A DNA stretch of 32,567 nt from Treponema sp. GTDB lineage: Bacteria > Spirochaetota > Spirochaetia > Treponematales > Treponemataceae. Positions 17,458-25,987 of the stretch are shown one piece after another. Positions within the stretch are counted from its first letter, which is position 1; every line of letters begins with the position of its first letter. The DNA lies in the NCBI GenBank assembly GCA_024402535.1, contig JAKSTN010000033.1:1-32567 (forward strand), given 5' to 3'. The notes below the pieces were generated by a model that was given only the letters and a program-made list of their open reading frames with translations, was not told where the DNA came from and searched no databases. The translations under genes were made by a program, and so were the position numbers.

Positions 17458-17853
17458 TTATTGTATTTCTACTGACAATCCTTCAATTCCTTCAAAATCA
17501 GAATCAGCAGTAACTAAAGTCAAATTTCCTTCTATGGCAGTTGCGGCAATCCAGATATCATTCTCGGGAATAGGATGTCCCGCCCGTTTAAGGGAAGCTT
17601 TTACCTTTCCATAAGCAGCACTAACATATTCATCGGGAACAATAATGTTTAGCGCCTGGCATAAACCAAGATACATTTCCCGGTTAAATTCCACTTTAGA
17701 TGAAAGTTCAGCTCCATACATCAATTCACCAATACTGACAGATGACACAAAAAGGTTTTCTTCTTTATCAAACAAAGAAAAAAGTTCTGTTTCTCCCTTC
17801 AAAAAACGAATGATTACATTTGTATCAAGAAGGTATTTTTTTTCACCATTCAT
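17458..17853 (-). CDS. VapC-like PIN-domain toxin
   Basis: A 131-residue PIN-domain ribonuclease, typical VapC length. The metal-binding acidic residues are all visible: Asp10 in LLDTNVII, Glu43 in IGELMYGAE, Asp99 in PENDIWIAA and Asp117/Asp119 in TADSDF. Members cleave tRNA or rRNA and are held inactive by an upstream-encoded antitoxin. Its ATG overlaps the antitoxin stop by 11 bases (ATGAATGGTGA), which couples translation. The exact RNA target cannot be read from sequence. It is followed after 31 bases by the cyclase pseudogene. Confidence 0.92.
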   Translation of the reverse strand: MNGEKKYLLDTNVIIRFLKGETELFSLFDKEENLFVSSVSIGELMYGAELSSKVEFNREMYLGLCQALNIIVPDEYVSAAYGKVKASLKRAGHPIPENDIWIAATAIEGNLTLVTADSDFEGIEGLSVEIQ

Positions 17854-18133
17854 TTATATCAACCTTCCTGCATTCCTTTACAGCTTTTTCCATCAGCTGA
17901 AAATCTTCCTGTGACATTATTCCAAAATAGTCTTTTACTGATTTTTTCTTCGCTTTTTCCTCAATTTCCAAAAGCCGTTCATATTCCTTTATAGGAAGAA
18001 CTACTGCTTCCATTTCATTATTTCTAATAATGGCAATCTTCCTTAATTTCTGAGTAGTCAAAAAAGTGAGAAATGATGAAAACTGGCGAACCAAAGCTGT
18101 CGCAGAAACAATTTCTTTTTTTTCAAAAGTCAT
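17843..18133 (-). CDS. Phd/YefM-like antitoxin partner of the PIN toxin
   Basis: A 96-residue protein. I chose ATG 18133 (MTFEKKEIVSATALVRQFSS) because GGGGGG lies four to five bases upstream and the TATAAT promoter sits between it and the earlier in-frame start at 18238. The N-terminal half fits Phd/YefM DNA-binding antitoxins (VSATALVRQFSSFL, then KIAIIRNNEMEAVVLPIKEYERLL). The charged C-terminal tail would wrap the toxin. It should repress its own promoter; a 10-bp AT-rich palindrome TATTATAATA overlaps the -10 box. Overlaps the toxin by 11 bases. Confidence 0.8.
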   Translation of the reverse strand: MTFEKKEIVSATALVRQFSSFLTFLTTQKLRKIAIIRNNEMEAVVLPIKEYERLLEIEEKAKKKSVKDYFGIMSQEDFQLMEKAVKECRKVDINEW

Positions 18134-18167
18134 TTTTACCCCCCATTTAAAGCAGATTATTTTACAT

Positions 18168-18196
18168 ATTATAATACACACTATAAAAGAAAACAA
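18168..18196 (-). promoter_or_regulatory. Promoter of the PIN toxin-antitoxin pair
   Basis: Minus-strand TTGTTT (18196-18191), 17-bp spacer, TATAAT (18173-18168). The palindrome TATTATAATA covers the -10 box and is a possible antitoxin operator. Confidence 0.6.
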
Positions 18197-18210
18197 TAAT
18201 CTTTCTGGCA

Positions 18211-18318
18211 GTCCAGGGTTCCGCGCCAAACGCTCCATTCAAAATAAAGGGCAGCCACGCAAAAGCTCAGGCTGCCCTTTATTTTGAACGGCTCCGCCGC
18301 CCTTCCCATCGCTACTGC
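18211..18318. repeat. Dispersed repeat copy A with bidirectional terminator hairpin
   Basis: 108 bp, nearly identical to copy B (18981-19087): GTCCAGGGTTCCGCGCCAA at the left, GGCTCCGCCGCCCTT and ATCGCTACTGC at the right. The centre is a perfect 19-bp stem (18238-18256 with 18270-18288) whose GGGCAGCC/GGCTGCCC core is followed by T-rich sequence on both strands, so it can terminate in both directions. Its right end is 8 bases from the mazF-like stop codon. Confidence 0.85.
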
Positions 18319-18326
18319 GGGGAAAT

Positions 18327-18671
18327 TTAATTTTTATTCGATATTAACCTATTAACAGAATTCACAAGTTTTTCATAATTTTCTTCTGACAACTTCGATA
18401 TTTTATTCACAAATGAAAAATTATTCACAGCCCCAATAAGATGAATAACTGCTACCGAATCTTTTGTAAGTCCTGTTTCTTCTTTTGAAAACAGAATGTT
18501 TGGTTCATATTCCGATGAAACTAAATTTGAAGTGAATGGTATTACAACAACAGTATTTAAATCTTTTATTCCAATTAAGTCATTCTGCATTACTACAACA
18601 GGTCGAGTTTTTGCTGGCAAACTTCCCACTGGAAAACCAAAATCTACAAGCCATATTTCACCATGTGTCAT
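18327..18671 (-). CDS. MazF/PemK-family endoribonuclease toxin
   Basis: A 114-residue MazF/PemK toxin of usual length. The N-terminus GEIWLVDFGFPVGS and KTRPVVVMQND are hallmark strands with the catalytic Arg23; VVVIPFTSNL provides the conserved Thr/Ser at 47-48. Toxins of this family cut mRNA at short sequence-specific sites. Its start overlaps the upstream 65-residue ORF by 14 bases, the normal antitoxin-toxin layout. Repeat copy A follows 8 bases after the stop and probably terminates the transcript. Cut-site specificity is not predictable here. Confidence 0.92.
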   Translation of the reverse strand: MTHGEIWLVDFGFPVGSLPAKTRPVVVMQNDLIGIKDLNTVVVIPFTSNLVSSEYEPNILFSKEETGLTKDSVAVIHLIGAVNNFSFVNKISKLSEENYEKLVNSVNRLISNKN

Positions 18672-18855
18672 TTTTTAGTTCCTCCCACATGGCATTCATA
18701 GAAGCTCGAGTTACATCTTTCTCCATTTCAGAATAATTTTCTTCTGCTTTTTTTGTTTTCAATGACTCCAATAATTTTCCCATCAAAGTTATGGTTTGAT
18801 CATATGACAAAGTGAGTATTTGTTTTGTAAAATCTTCAAACACAACATCAGACAT
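18658..18855 (-). CDS. Antitoxin of the MazF-like toxin
   Basis: A 65-residue acidic protein (LSYDQTITLMGKLLESL then EMEKDVTRASMNAMWEELKND) with no clear MazE fold; assignment as antitoxin rests on its size, position just before the toxin, and 14-base overlap. The C-terminal helix is a plausible toxin-binding segment. SD GGGGG five to six bases before ATG 18855, the same TGGGGGTAAAA leader as the other antitoxin gene in this islet. An AT-rich TATATTATATA stretch ~45 bases upstream may be the -10 region. Confidence 0.75.
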   Translation of the reverse strand: MSDVVFEDFTKQILTLSYDQTITLMGKLLESLKTKKAEENYSEMEKDVTRASMNAMWEELKNDTW

Positions 18856-18980
18856 ATTTTACCCCCATTTCCGAAACTCATCCGGTGCTTTATATAATAT
18901 ACCATATTTTTTACAAATAATCGATGAAATACAAATTAGCGGGCAGTCCCCTTGCGTCATTCTACCGCAAGGGTCGCTAC

Positions 18981-19087
18981 GTCCAGGGTTCCGCGCCAAG
19001 CGCTCCATTCAAAAGAAAAGGCAGCCACGCCAAAGCGTAACTGCCCTTTCTTTTGAACGGCTCCGCCGCCCTTACCATCGCTACTGC
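18981..19087. repeat. Dispersed repeat copy B with bidirectional terminator hairpin
   Basis: 107 bp matching copy A. The stem (19008-19026 with 19039-19057) keeps pairing despite sequence change: T-A in copy A is G-C here (19015 with 19050), and the three remaining non-Watson-Crick positions become G-U in the minus-strand RNA. An inner ACGC-CAAA-GCGT extends the stem. It lies 3 bases after the lipoprotein stop at 19091. To its left (18953-18980) is another hairpin, CCCTTGCG with CGCAAGGG. Confidence 0.85.
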
Positions 19088-19090
19088 AAA

Positions 19091-22000
19091 TTATTTCTGA
19101 TAAACTTTGCCAAGTTGCCAGGTGTCGTCGGCGTAGACTACCATTGTTCTGTAATACCAGCCGCTTTGAACATCTGCCAGAGATGGCGAATAGAAATTGA
19201 TGCCGCTTGCATTTTGCTGGAAGTCTGTGCAGGCTGCCAGATTGTACCAGGCTTCTTCATTTTCAAAATTGATTGATGAATAAAGTGTCTGAACAAAAGT
19301 TGGTGCGTCTGATGAAACAAATTTTGTTGATCCGTTATCAACATAGTCTTTTCGTGTACATTTTTCTTGCCCAAGATAGAAGTACATTGGACTTTCATAG
19401 TAACGAGTATAACGAAGTTTAGCAAATGTACCTTTAGCTGCATCTTTTATGGTCAAAGAATATTTCATAATGTTATCTTTAAGTTGAGTTGGTGCTGCAA
19501 GCTGTTTCTTTGAAACAAGAGTATACAAATCAAAAATATAATAGTTGGCTGGACCAAGAGCATTCCAGTTTCCATCTTTAAAATAATAGTTTTCATATTT
19601 TAAATATCCATAATCAGTACCTATAATAGCATAGACATTTTTTATAGTGTCATCAGGCATATAGAAACCATCACTCCAATCAAAAACTGCAGGCATTGTT
19701 GCAGTAAATTTCAACTTCCAGTTCGACATATCTTTATCAATCATCTGATAATAAAGGTTTCCCATATCCGAATAATATGAATAATTTAATGAAAATTTTT
19801 CTATTTCTGAAAAATTATTGCCATTTTCATCTTTAAGATCAAAAGTATAATACATTGTTTCTTTGGAGTTAAAAGTGTTCATATCACCAAGTAAGAATAA
19901 AGGAACAGCGACTGTTCCACTGGTGTCTCCAGAGAATTCCCCAGTTATACTGTTTCCCTTCATTACTTCACTTTTTGTATTTCCTGTTTTACTGCCATAA
20001 AGCGTATATTTTACTTTTCCATCTTCTTTCTTAAATCTGTTTGCTGAAGAAATCTTTTGAGTAAATCTGTTCGTAATCAAATCGTAAGAAACACCACCAT
20101 CCAGAGTTGGTCCTAAACCATTTGTATCAAGTACAGGTGAATAAGTTATGGTATGTTTTACAACAGAATTCGTTTTATCAAACAAAGATAGATTTATTAT
20201 AATATTTTTTGATTTTACACATTCTAAAATGTTTGTTGTAGAATAAGAACGTTCTATTGAATTAACATCATTAGAAATAAAATACTGTAAATCAGAAGCT
20301 TCAGGCTTTTCATTAAATGTAACCGTCAGTTTCATTGTTCCGCTACCTTCAGTAGATATTACGTCTTTGATAGAGATATCTTTTATTTTAGGCTTGCCAG
20401 GACGATTATAATAGAAAGGTCCGTTTAGATTTCCATAGGTACAACAATCTGTTCCAAGCGACTGACAATCCGCTTTAATTTTTACTCCAGGTTGAATTCC
20501 ATTCTCTATATTAAAAAATGATTCTCTTTCCCATTTTTTCATGCAGTCGGAAATAATAGACTCATGTGTATCTGAGAAATCATGGTAAACTTCCTGGACA
20601 TAAAATTCAAATCCATTGGTCCAATTTAAGTTTTGAATCTGCATTGAATTTAAACTTATCATACCTGCATTAGGGTTATGTGCTGCATAACCAGCAAAAC
20701 CACGAGTAGCTATACTACCACTATCAACTATTGCTCCAGGATATACATAATAAATATATTCATGATTTAAATTCTTGGTATTTTTACCTTTTATTTCTTC
20801 TGTAGTATAAAAATCATACCACCCTCTTGTATCATTCCAGCCTCCTCCTGATACGTCTCCAACAGCAGGAATACCAGAATTACCGCCAGAAATAAACCAA
20901 TCCTTTACAGATATGTTTCCAACAGCATCCTGTGCTATCGCCTTAAGATAAGTTGGCTTTACAGAGTTAAATTTAGTTGCTGGAATTTCAATTTTAGCAA
21001 CACGTCCTTCAATATTTACCCATGAACCATCATTTGCCTCAAAACCGTCCTGAACATAAACAAAGTTTGCAGATTCATATTCCAGATTATTTGGATCAGA
21101 CCCCCACTGTAGCATTAATGTCAAATCTGTAGAATAACCTTTTGCAAATACATCAGCTTCATCACACTTTAAATAAATTGTTCGAATTGAGTTTGCAATA
21201 CTTTCTGGAGACAAATCCTTCCAATTTTCATATACAGGATTTCTGTTGAAAATTCGAATGTTGCTGATACTTGTATCTTTTGCTACAACAAAGCTTACAG
21301 GTGTTTCATTTTCAATATCGCCGTTGTTCACTACATAAACATCAAGCTGAATAATTCCGTCTGCAACAGTATCTGGCAATGTGAACATTGCTTTGAGTGT
21401 CTTTGCTTCTGTATATGAAAAATCAAATCTTTCTTTACTGTCCAGCACTACTTCATTTTCTTTTACACTATCGCCTTCAACAGTTTCAATTCTTCTTGCC
21501 TTTACACGAATTACCGAAAGACCAGAATCTTCATCAAGACCGGAAGCTTCTACTGCAAACTGATTTTTAATGTGATTTGTTCCGTCAAAATTCATTCCAT
21601 TTTTAAGCAGTGTGCCTTCTGATGAAAGACCTTCCACAGTCTTAGCAAGTTTTACAGTGCCAGCCATAACAGGTGGCGTTGTGTCCTTTGTATTTGACAT
21701 TTTAAATGTAAGTTTGTAGTCACCTGAAAGCTGGTCTTTTGTATCTGCAAATGGAATTTCTTGAGAACAGATTACAGTCATGGAAATGGATGTTGCTGCA
21801 CCAAAATTGATTGCATTTGTAAAATCAGGTGAAATTACAATTGTCTTGTTGTCTTCCTGAAGTTTAGGAGCAGTATAATTGTCTGTCATTTCAATGATTC
21901 CATTAAAAACAGAAACATAATCTTGAGGTTTTGCTTCAAACAAACTTCTGTTTATTTCTTTGTCAAAGGCAATCTTGATAATAGTATCTTTTCTTACACC

Positions 22001-24331
22001 GGTTGCATTTGGTGCAGGTTCAGTTTCGGTTACCTGTACATAAGGAATACAAATCGGACTGATTTTTACGATTTCCTTTTCCGCTGTTGAATCAAGAATT
22101 GTAACTGTTGTTTCTTTTGATGAAAGATTTTCAACTCTTACAACTCCTTCTCCATTTTCAACTTTCCAGCCTGTAAATTTATACTGAGAGCCTTCTGTAA
22201 ATTTAAGTGGAATCACATCATTATAGTTGTAAGCAAGCTGACCATTGGGTTCTATGCTTCCATAAATAGTTGCACCATTGGCCGCTGTAAAGTTTACCTG
22301 AGCCCGAATACTGCTTGTGGAATTGATTTTATATTTTTTTACAGTTTCAACTCCAGTTTCAATCTGTATTTTATCTTCGCCATATTCATAGAACAAATCG
22401 GAAGGAACAGTAACAAGTATGTTTTTTGTTCCAGTTGTTACAGGTAACGGATTATCTTTATTTGATTTAAGAATTACTTTATTTTCACTAATAGAACGGG
22501 TTTCAAAATACTCATCAACACTATATCCATCCATGAACACAGTAATCTTGCTCAAATCATTTTCTGCTGCCAGAGTTTTGTTGAATGTAATTTCAATATC
22601 ACTGTCTTTTGGAACAGATACAGAAGTTGAAGCTGAAGTATCAGGTGAAATAGCAGTTACCGCAGGTCTTTCCACACAAACAGCATTTACAATAAAACTT
22701 CCGCTTTTTTCTGTGCTTTTGATTGTTACTGTTGTTTCTTTCGAACCTGGTTCAGCAATTACAATTTTTGAAGAATCTGAAGTTTCCCATCTTAAGAATT
22801 TATGTGTACTACTTTCTTCAAATTTAATAACAACCTTATCCCCGTAGTTATATTGCTGACTTCCTGAAGGTGTGATTTTCCCTGTATTTGCTTCAGCACT
22901 AAAATTTACTGTTGTACGCTCTTCAGTCAATGAATTTATTACATAAGATTTTTTTACTTCATTACCAATGTAAATTTTGTCGCCATCATAATCTTCTGTC
23001 TTATTTGCAAGATAATAAAAATCTCCAGGAATTATTACACGAACTGTTTTTATACCGTTTGTAAAATCAATAAGATTTTCACTGTTTGCTGCAAAGGTTA
23101 CTGTAGAACCGGAAATTACTGGATCCTTAAAATGCCCTTTTACATCATCCTCTGAAATTGTAATCTGAATTTTTGCAAGGTCTTCATCTGTAAGTGTCAG
23201 AGCTTTAGAAAAAGTAATATTGATCGGAGAATTTTTTGCTACTGAAGAATTTGCAGCAGAAACTACAGGAGAGAATTCTGAAACATAAGGTCTTTCTGCA
23301 CAAACAGCTTTAATTTCTACATTTCTGTTTTCTTCAGACTGGCCTTTTATTTTAATGGTTGTCTTTGATAATTTTTCATCTGCAATAGAAACTATTAAAT
23401 TTTCTTCTGTTCCGCCATTTTTTATTTCCCATCTTACAAACTGATACGATTGGCTTTCATCAAAACTGATTTCCAGTTCATCCCCATAGTTGTAAGTTCT
23501 TGTTACACTTTGAGAAAAAGCTTCACCTTCTACTTTCAATGTTCCGCTTCCTGCAGTCATTGCAAAGTCTACTTTTGACTGGATGTTTAAATTCTGATTT
23601 ATCGTGTACTGTCTCTGAACATCTGATTTTAATTCTATCTTTTCACCATTTTCTGTTATATAAAACAATCCTGCAGGAATATTCACATTTACTATTTTCT
23701 TACCTGAAGTTATTGGAATAGAATTATCGATATCCGCCATCAAAACAATAGCATTCTCTTCTATAAAAACAGACTTAAAATATCTAAGTACATTTTCTCC
23801 ATTTACTGTTACGCTTATTTTAGAAAGATCATTTTCTATAGAAAGTTTCTGATTAAACGTAATTCTGATTGTTGAGTTTTTTGCTACTCCAGACTCTACA
23901 TCTCGCGGACTGAAATCGGTTATTGAAGGACGTATTGCACATACCGGTTTAATTAAAATGTTTCCTTCTTTCAGGATTTCTGCAACTGTCTTTTCCTTGT
24001 CATTAGGTGTGAATTTTATACTATCTGAAAGATCTGCTCCGGTTTCTTTATCAATTGCAGTCCAGTAAAGAAATTTATAACTGTCACTTTCTTCAAATTC
24101 CAGATTAATAAAATCGCTAACTTTTACTGTTTTATCACCTGCTCCTGTAACAATTGATCCCGTTCCATTATCGGCAGCAACACGAACAGTAAAGCTTTTT
24201 GCGTTAGCGTATGCTATTTTCTTCTCAAGCTGTTCTTTCAAGTATTTACTATTTGAAAAATTCTCACAGGAAGTTAAACCGCAAATAAATCCCAAAAAGA
24301 ACAAAAAAACAATAACACCACTTTTTTTCAT
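19091..24331 (-). CDS. Giant modular surface lipoprotein with four Ig/InlB-like repeat units
   Basis: A 1746-residue predicted lipoprotein; lipobox GLTS-C with Cys22, then ENFSNSKYLKEQLEKKIAYA, matching the start of the 1222-residue lipoprotein at 546-4214. Residues ~45-780 are four similar units of about 215 residues. Each has an InlB/Flg_new-like half (YNYGD, then F-E-E-S-x-x-Y-K-F-x-x-W, ending in VCAxRPxVxxFSP) and an SbsA-like Ig half (S-x-V-A-K-N-S-x-I-x-I-T-F, then E-N-D-L-S-K-I). The remaining ~950 residues are beta-rich and unassigned. The C-terminal SDAPTFVQTLYSSINFENEE matches the paralogue's end. Likely anchored to the outer membrane, role in adhesion or carbohydrate binding is inference. 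SD GAGGT before ATG; promoter at 24370-24399; repeat copy B just after the stop. Confidence 0.85.
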   Translation of the reverse strand: MKKSGVIVFLFFLGFICGLTSCENFSNSKYLKEQLEKKIAYANAKSFTVRVAADNGTGSIVTGAGDKTVKVSDFINLEFEESDSYKFLYWTAIDKETGADLSDSIKFTPNDKEKTVAEILKEGNILIKPVCAIRPSITDFSPRDVESGVAKNSTIRITFNQKLSIENDLSKISVTVNGENVLRYFKSVFIEENAIVLMADIDNSIPITSGKKIVNVNIPAGLFYITENGEKIELKSDVQRQYTINQNLNIQSKVDFAMTAGSGTLKVEGEAFSQSVTRTYNYGDELEISFDESQSYQFVRWEIKNGGTEENLIVSIADEKLSKTTIKIKGQSEENRNVEIKAVCAERPYVSEFSPVVSAANSSVAKNSPINITFSKALTLTDEDLAKIQITISEDDVKGHFKDPVISGSTVTFAANSENLIDFTNGIKTVRVIIPGDFYYLANKTEDYDGDKIYIGNEVKKSYVINSLTEERTTVNFSAEANTGKITPSGSQQYNYGDKVVIKFEESSTHKFLRWETSDSSKIVIAEPGSKETTVTIKSTEKSGSFIVNAVCVERPAVTAISPDTSASTSVSVPKDSDIEITFNKTLAAENDLSKITVFMDGYSVDEYFETRSISENKVILKSNKDNPLPVTTGTKNILVTVPSDLFYEYGEDKIQIETGVETVKKYKINSTSSIRAQVNFTAANGATIYGSIEPNGQLAYNYNDVIPLKFTEGSQYKFTGWKVENGEGVVRVENLSSKETTVTILDSTAEKEIVKISPICIPYVQVTETEPAPNATGVRKDTIIKIAFDKEINRSLFEAKPQDYVSVFNGIIEMTDNYTAPKLQEDNKTIVISPDFTNAINFGAATSISMTVICSQEIPFADTKDQLSGDYKLTFKMSNTKDTTPPVMAGTVKLAKTVEGLSSEGTLLKNGMNFDGTNHIKNQFAVEASGLDEDSGLSVIRVKARRIETVEGDSVKENEVVLDSKERFDFSYTEAKTLKAMFTLPDTVADGIIQLDVYVVNNGDIENETPVSFVVAKDTSISNIRIFNRNPVYENWKDLSPESIANSIRTIYLKCDEADVFAKGYSTDLTLMLQWGSDPNNLEYESANFVYVQDGFEANDGSWVNIEGRVAKIEIPATKFNSVKPTYLKAIAQDAVGNISVKDWFISGGNSGIPAVGDVSGGGWNDTRGWYDFYTTEEIKGKNTKNLNHEYIYYVYPGAIVDSGSIATRGFAGYAAHNPNAGMISLNSMQIQNLNWTNGFEFYVQEVYHDFSDTHESIISDCMKKWERESFFNIENGIQPGVKIKADCQSLGTDCCTYGNLNGPFYYNRPGKPKIKDISIKDVISTEGSGTMKLTVTFNEKPEASDLQYFISNDVNSIERSYSTTNILECVKSKNIIINLSLFDKTNSVVKHTITYSPVLDTNGLGPTLDGGVSYDLITNRFTQKISSANRFKKEDGKVKYTLYGSKTGNTKSEVMKGNSITGEFSGDTSGTVAVPLFLLGDMNTFNSKETMYYTFDLKDENGNNFSEIEKFSLNYSYYSDMGNLYYQMIDKDMSNWKLKFTATMPAVFDWSDGFYMPDDTIKNVYAIIGTDYGYLKYENYYFKDGNWNALGPANYYIFDLYTLVSKKQLAAPTQLKDNIMKYSLTIKDAAKGTFAKLRYTRYYESPMYFYLGQEKCTRKDYVDNGSTKFVSSDAPTFVQTLYSSINFENEEAWYNLAACTDFQQNASGINFYSPSLADVQSGWYYRTMVVYADDTWQLGKVYQK

Positions 24332-24369
24332 ATAATCAACCTCAAAAAGCTCTTTATTTATATATAGTA

Positions 24370-24399
24370 ATTATATAAAGAAAAAATAATGCCTGTCTA
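24370..24399 (-). promoter_or_regulatory. Promoter of the 1746-aa lipoprotein gene
   Basis: Minus-strand TAGACA (24399-24394), 18-bp spacer, TATAAT (24375-24370). Start expected near 24363, giving a ~30-nt leader with the SD GAGGT. Confidence 0.65.
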
Positions 24400-24435
24400 T
24401 TAAAAATCTCAATCGGAATTTTTTATACTACCACA

Positions 24436-25194
24436 TCACCTGAATAAAAGCACCTTCACAAGAAGAAGGATAAGCACAAAAATAATGGACGGGCGGACGA
24501 TCTTTGTTCCGTTCTTGATCATAAGGCCCGCGCCGAGCCAGCCACCAACCATATTGCATACGCCGGAAACCAGACCCAATAGAATCATGCCTTCGCCGTT
24601 CATAAGGAAAACTACCATTGAAGTAATGTTCGTAGTCAGGTTGATAATTTTAGCGTGAGCGTTGGCACTTCTGATATTCATACGGGCAAAAACCGTAAAA
24701 GCCAGAATCAGGAATGTTCCAGTTCCTGGACCATAAAATCCATCATACATTCCAATAATCAAAGCAGAAACTGATGCAACAATATAAGTTCTGGAATTTA
24801 CATCGGAAACTTCGGCCTCTTCCCTGTCTTTAAAAAGTTTTTTATTCAAAACAACAAAAGCAGTTACAGGAAGAATAGCCACAAGAACGTAAACCATTAC
24901 ATCATCACTTACAAGAAGATTCAGATTTGCACCAATAGAAGAACCAAGCATTGCAAGAACAACGGTCAGAACTGCAAGTTTCCAGTGAACATTTCCACCG
25001 CGACAAAGTCGCACCGTAGCAACCGTTGTTCCCATACTTGAAGAAAGCTTATTTGTTGCAATTGCATTATGTGGCGGCAGCCCGGCAAGCAGATAAGCCG
25101 GCAGGGAAATAAGTCCGCCACCGCCGCCAATAGCATCAATTAATCCTGCAAAGAAAACCAGAGGACATACAATTAAAAAAGTCGCAAGAGTCAT
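24436..25194 (-). CDS. TauE/SafE (TSUP) family membrane permease
   Basis: A 252-residue integral membrane protein of the sulfite-exporter TauE/SafE superfamily, with about eight hydrophobic segments. Family signatures: the N-terminal GLIDAIGGGGGLISLPAYLL, then HNAIATNKLSSSMGTTVAT, and the matching second-half GMYDGFYGPGTGTF with AKIINLTTNI. Members move sulfite, sulfoacetate, thiosulfate or other organic anions; the substrate here is unknown. It begins 18 nt after the HD-domain gene and is likely co-transcribed with it. Only a weak purine-rich SD is visible. Confidence 0.9.
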   Translation of the reverse strand: MTLATFLIVCPLVFFAGLIDAIGGGGGLISLPAYLLAGLPPHNAIATNKLSSSMGTTVATVRLCRGGNVHWKLAVLTVVLAMLGSSIGANLNLLVSDDVMVYVLVAILPVTAFVVLNKKLFKDREEAEVSDVNSRTYIVASVSALIIGMYDGFYGPGTGTFLILAFTVFARMNIRSANAHAKIINLTTNITSMVVFLMNGEGMILLGLVSGVCNMVGGWLGAGLMIKNGTKIVRPSIIFVLILLLVKVLLFR

Positions 25195-25212
25195 TTCGAA
25201 ACTTTTCTTCTA

Positions 25213-25923
25213 TTAATAATCATACCAGCCTGAAGCACTCTGATCTGCAAACTGAATCAAAAGTACAAGCGGATTTGAAAGGAAATTCGAATAATTCATT
25301 TTTTCTGTATCTGTTAAATCACTAAAGCCCATATGGCGGCTTACAGCTTCAATTACAGGACGTTTCTTTATATAGGAAGGCATTGCTTCCAGAAGCAGCA
25401 ATACAGATTCATTTCCGTGTCCCAGATTTCTTACATCATTTTTTACTGTGTAATATGGAGTCTTAACCCAGTTTCCGAAAACGTCTTTTGTATTTTTGTA
25501 ACTTGTGGAATAAAATCCTGCCTTACAGAAATCGTGAGCCAGTGCTGCAACAAAAACATCTTCCGCTGTAAATGTAAACTTACCCGCAACTTTGGATTTC
25601 ATCCAGTCGGCAAAAATAGCAGGCGCAAGTTTTAAAGCCTGATAAGTTACCATAAGAGAGTGAACGCAAAGTCCGCTTTTAAAATTTCCATGGAATTTTG
25701 TGGAAGCCGGTGAAGTATAAAATTCGTGATCTTCCATCCACTTCAAAAATGCAGCACATTCTTCTTTATTTTCAATGCAGGCTTCTGCCATTTCTTTTAC
25801 AAGAGCCTTCATTTTTTCTATATCAGCATTAACATTTGCATTTGCAATACAGTCATATTTTTCAAAAATGGCCACAAGTTCCGCTGTATCTGAACTTAAT
25901 TTTTCTAATTCTTCTGTTGTCAT
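25213..25923 (-). CDS. HD-domain protein (putative phosphohydrolase)
   Basis: A 236-residue cytosolic protein. Candidate metal ligands follow the HD pattern: His88 (CVHSLMV), His130-Asp131 (ALAHDFCKAG), His169 (GHGNESVLLL), His197 (SRHMG) and Asp227 (QFADQSAS). The N-terminal ~75 residues are helical. HD proteins hydrolyse nucleotides or phosphoesters; the substrate is not evident. SD GAGG before the ATG. It shares a 64-bp divergent promoter region with the WYL regulator, which is therefore a candidate controller of this HD/TauE operon. Confidence 0.8.
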   Translation of the reverse strand: MTTEELEKLSSDTAELVAIFEKYDCIANANVNADIEKMKALVKEMAEACIENKEECAAFLKWMEDHEFYTSPASTKFHGNFKSGLCVHSLMVTYQALKLAPAIFADWMKSKVAGKFTFTAEDVFVAALAHDFCKAGFYSTSYKNTKDVFGNWVKTPYYTVKNDVRNLGHGNESVLLLLEAMPSYIKKRPVIEAVSRHMGFSDLTDTEKMNYSNFLSNPLVLLIQFADQSASGWYDY

Positions 25924-25953
25924 ATTTTCCTCAGAAGTATTTTACTGAAAATA

Positions 25954-25981
25954 TTGAAAAAAATATCTACCATAGTAAAAT
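25954..25981 (+). promoter_or_regulatory. Promoter of the WYL regulator, start at or near the ATG
   Basis: TTGAAA (25954-25959), 16-bp spacer, TAAAAT (25976-25981), then six bases and ATG. There is no SD, indicating a leaderless mRNA, with the same geometry as udk. Confidence 0.55.
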
Positions 25982-25987
25982 AAAACC

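Noticed and set aside
18953..18980. CCCTTGCG/CGCAAGGG hairpin as a separate terminator
   Set aside because: No T-run on either strand; more likely a left extension of repeat copy B.
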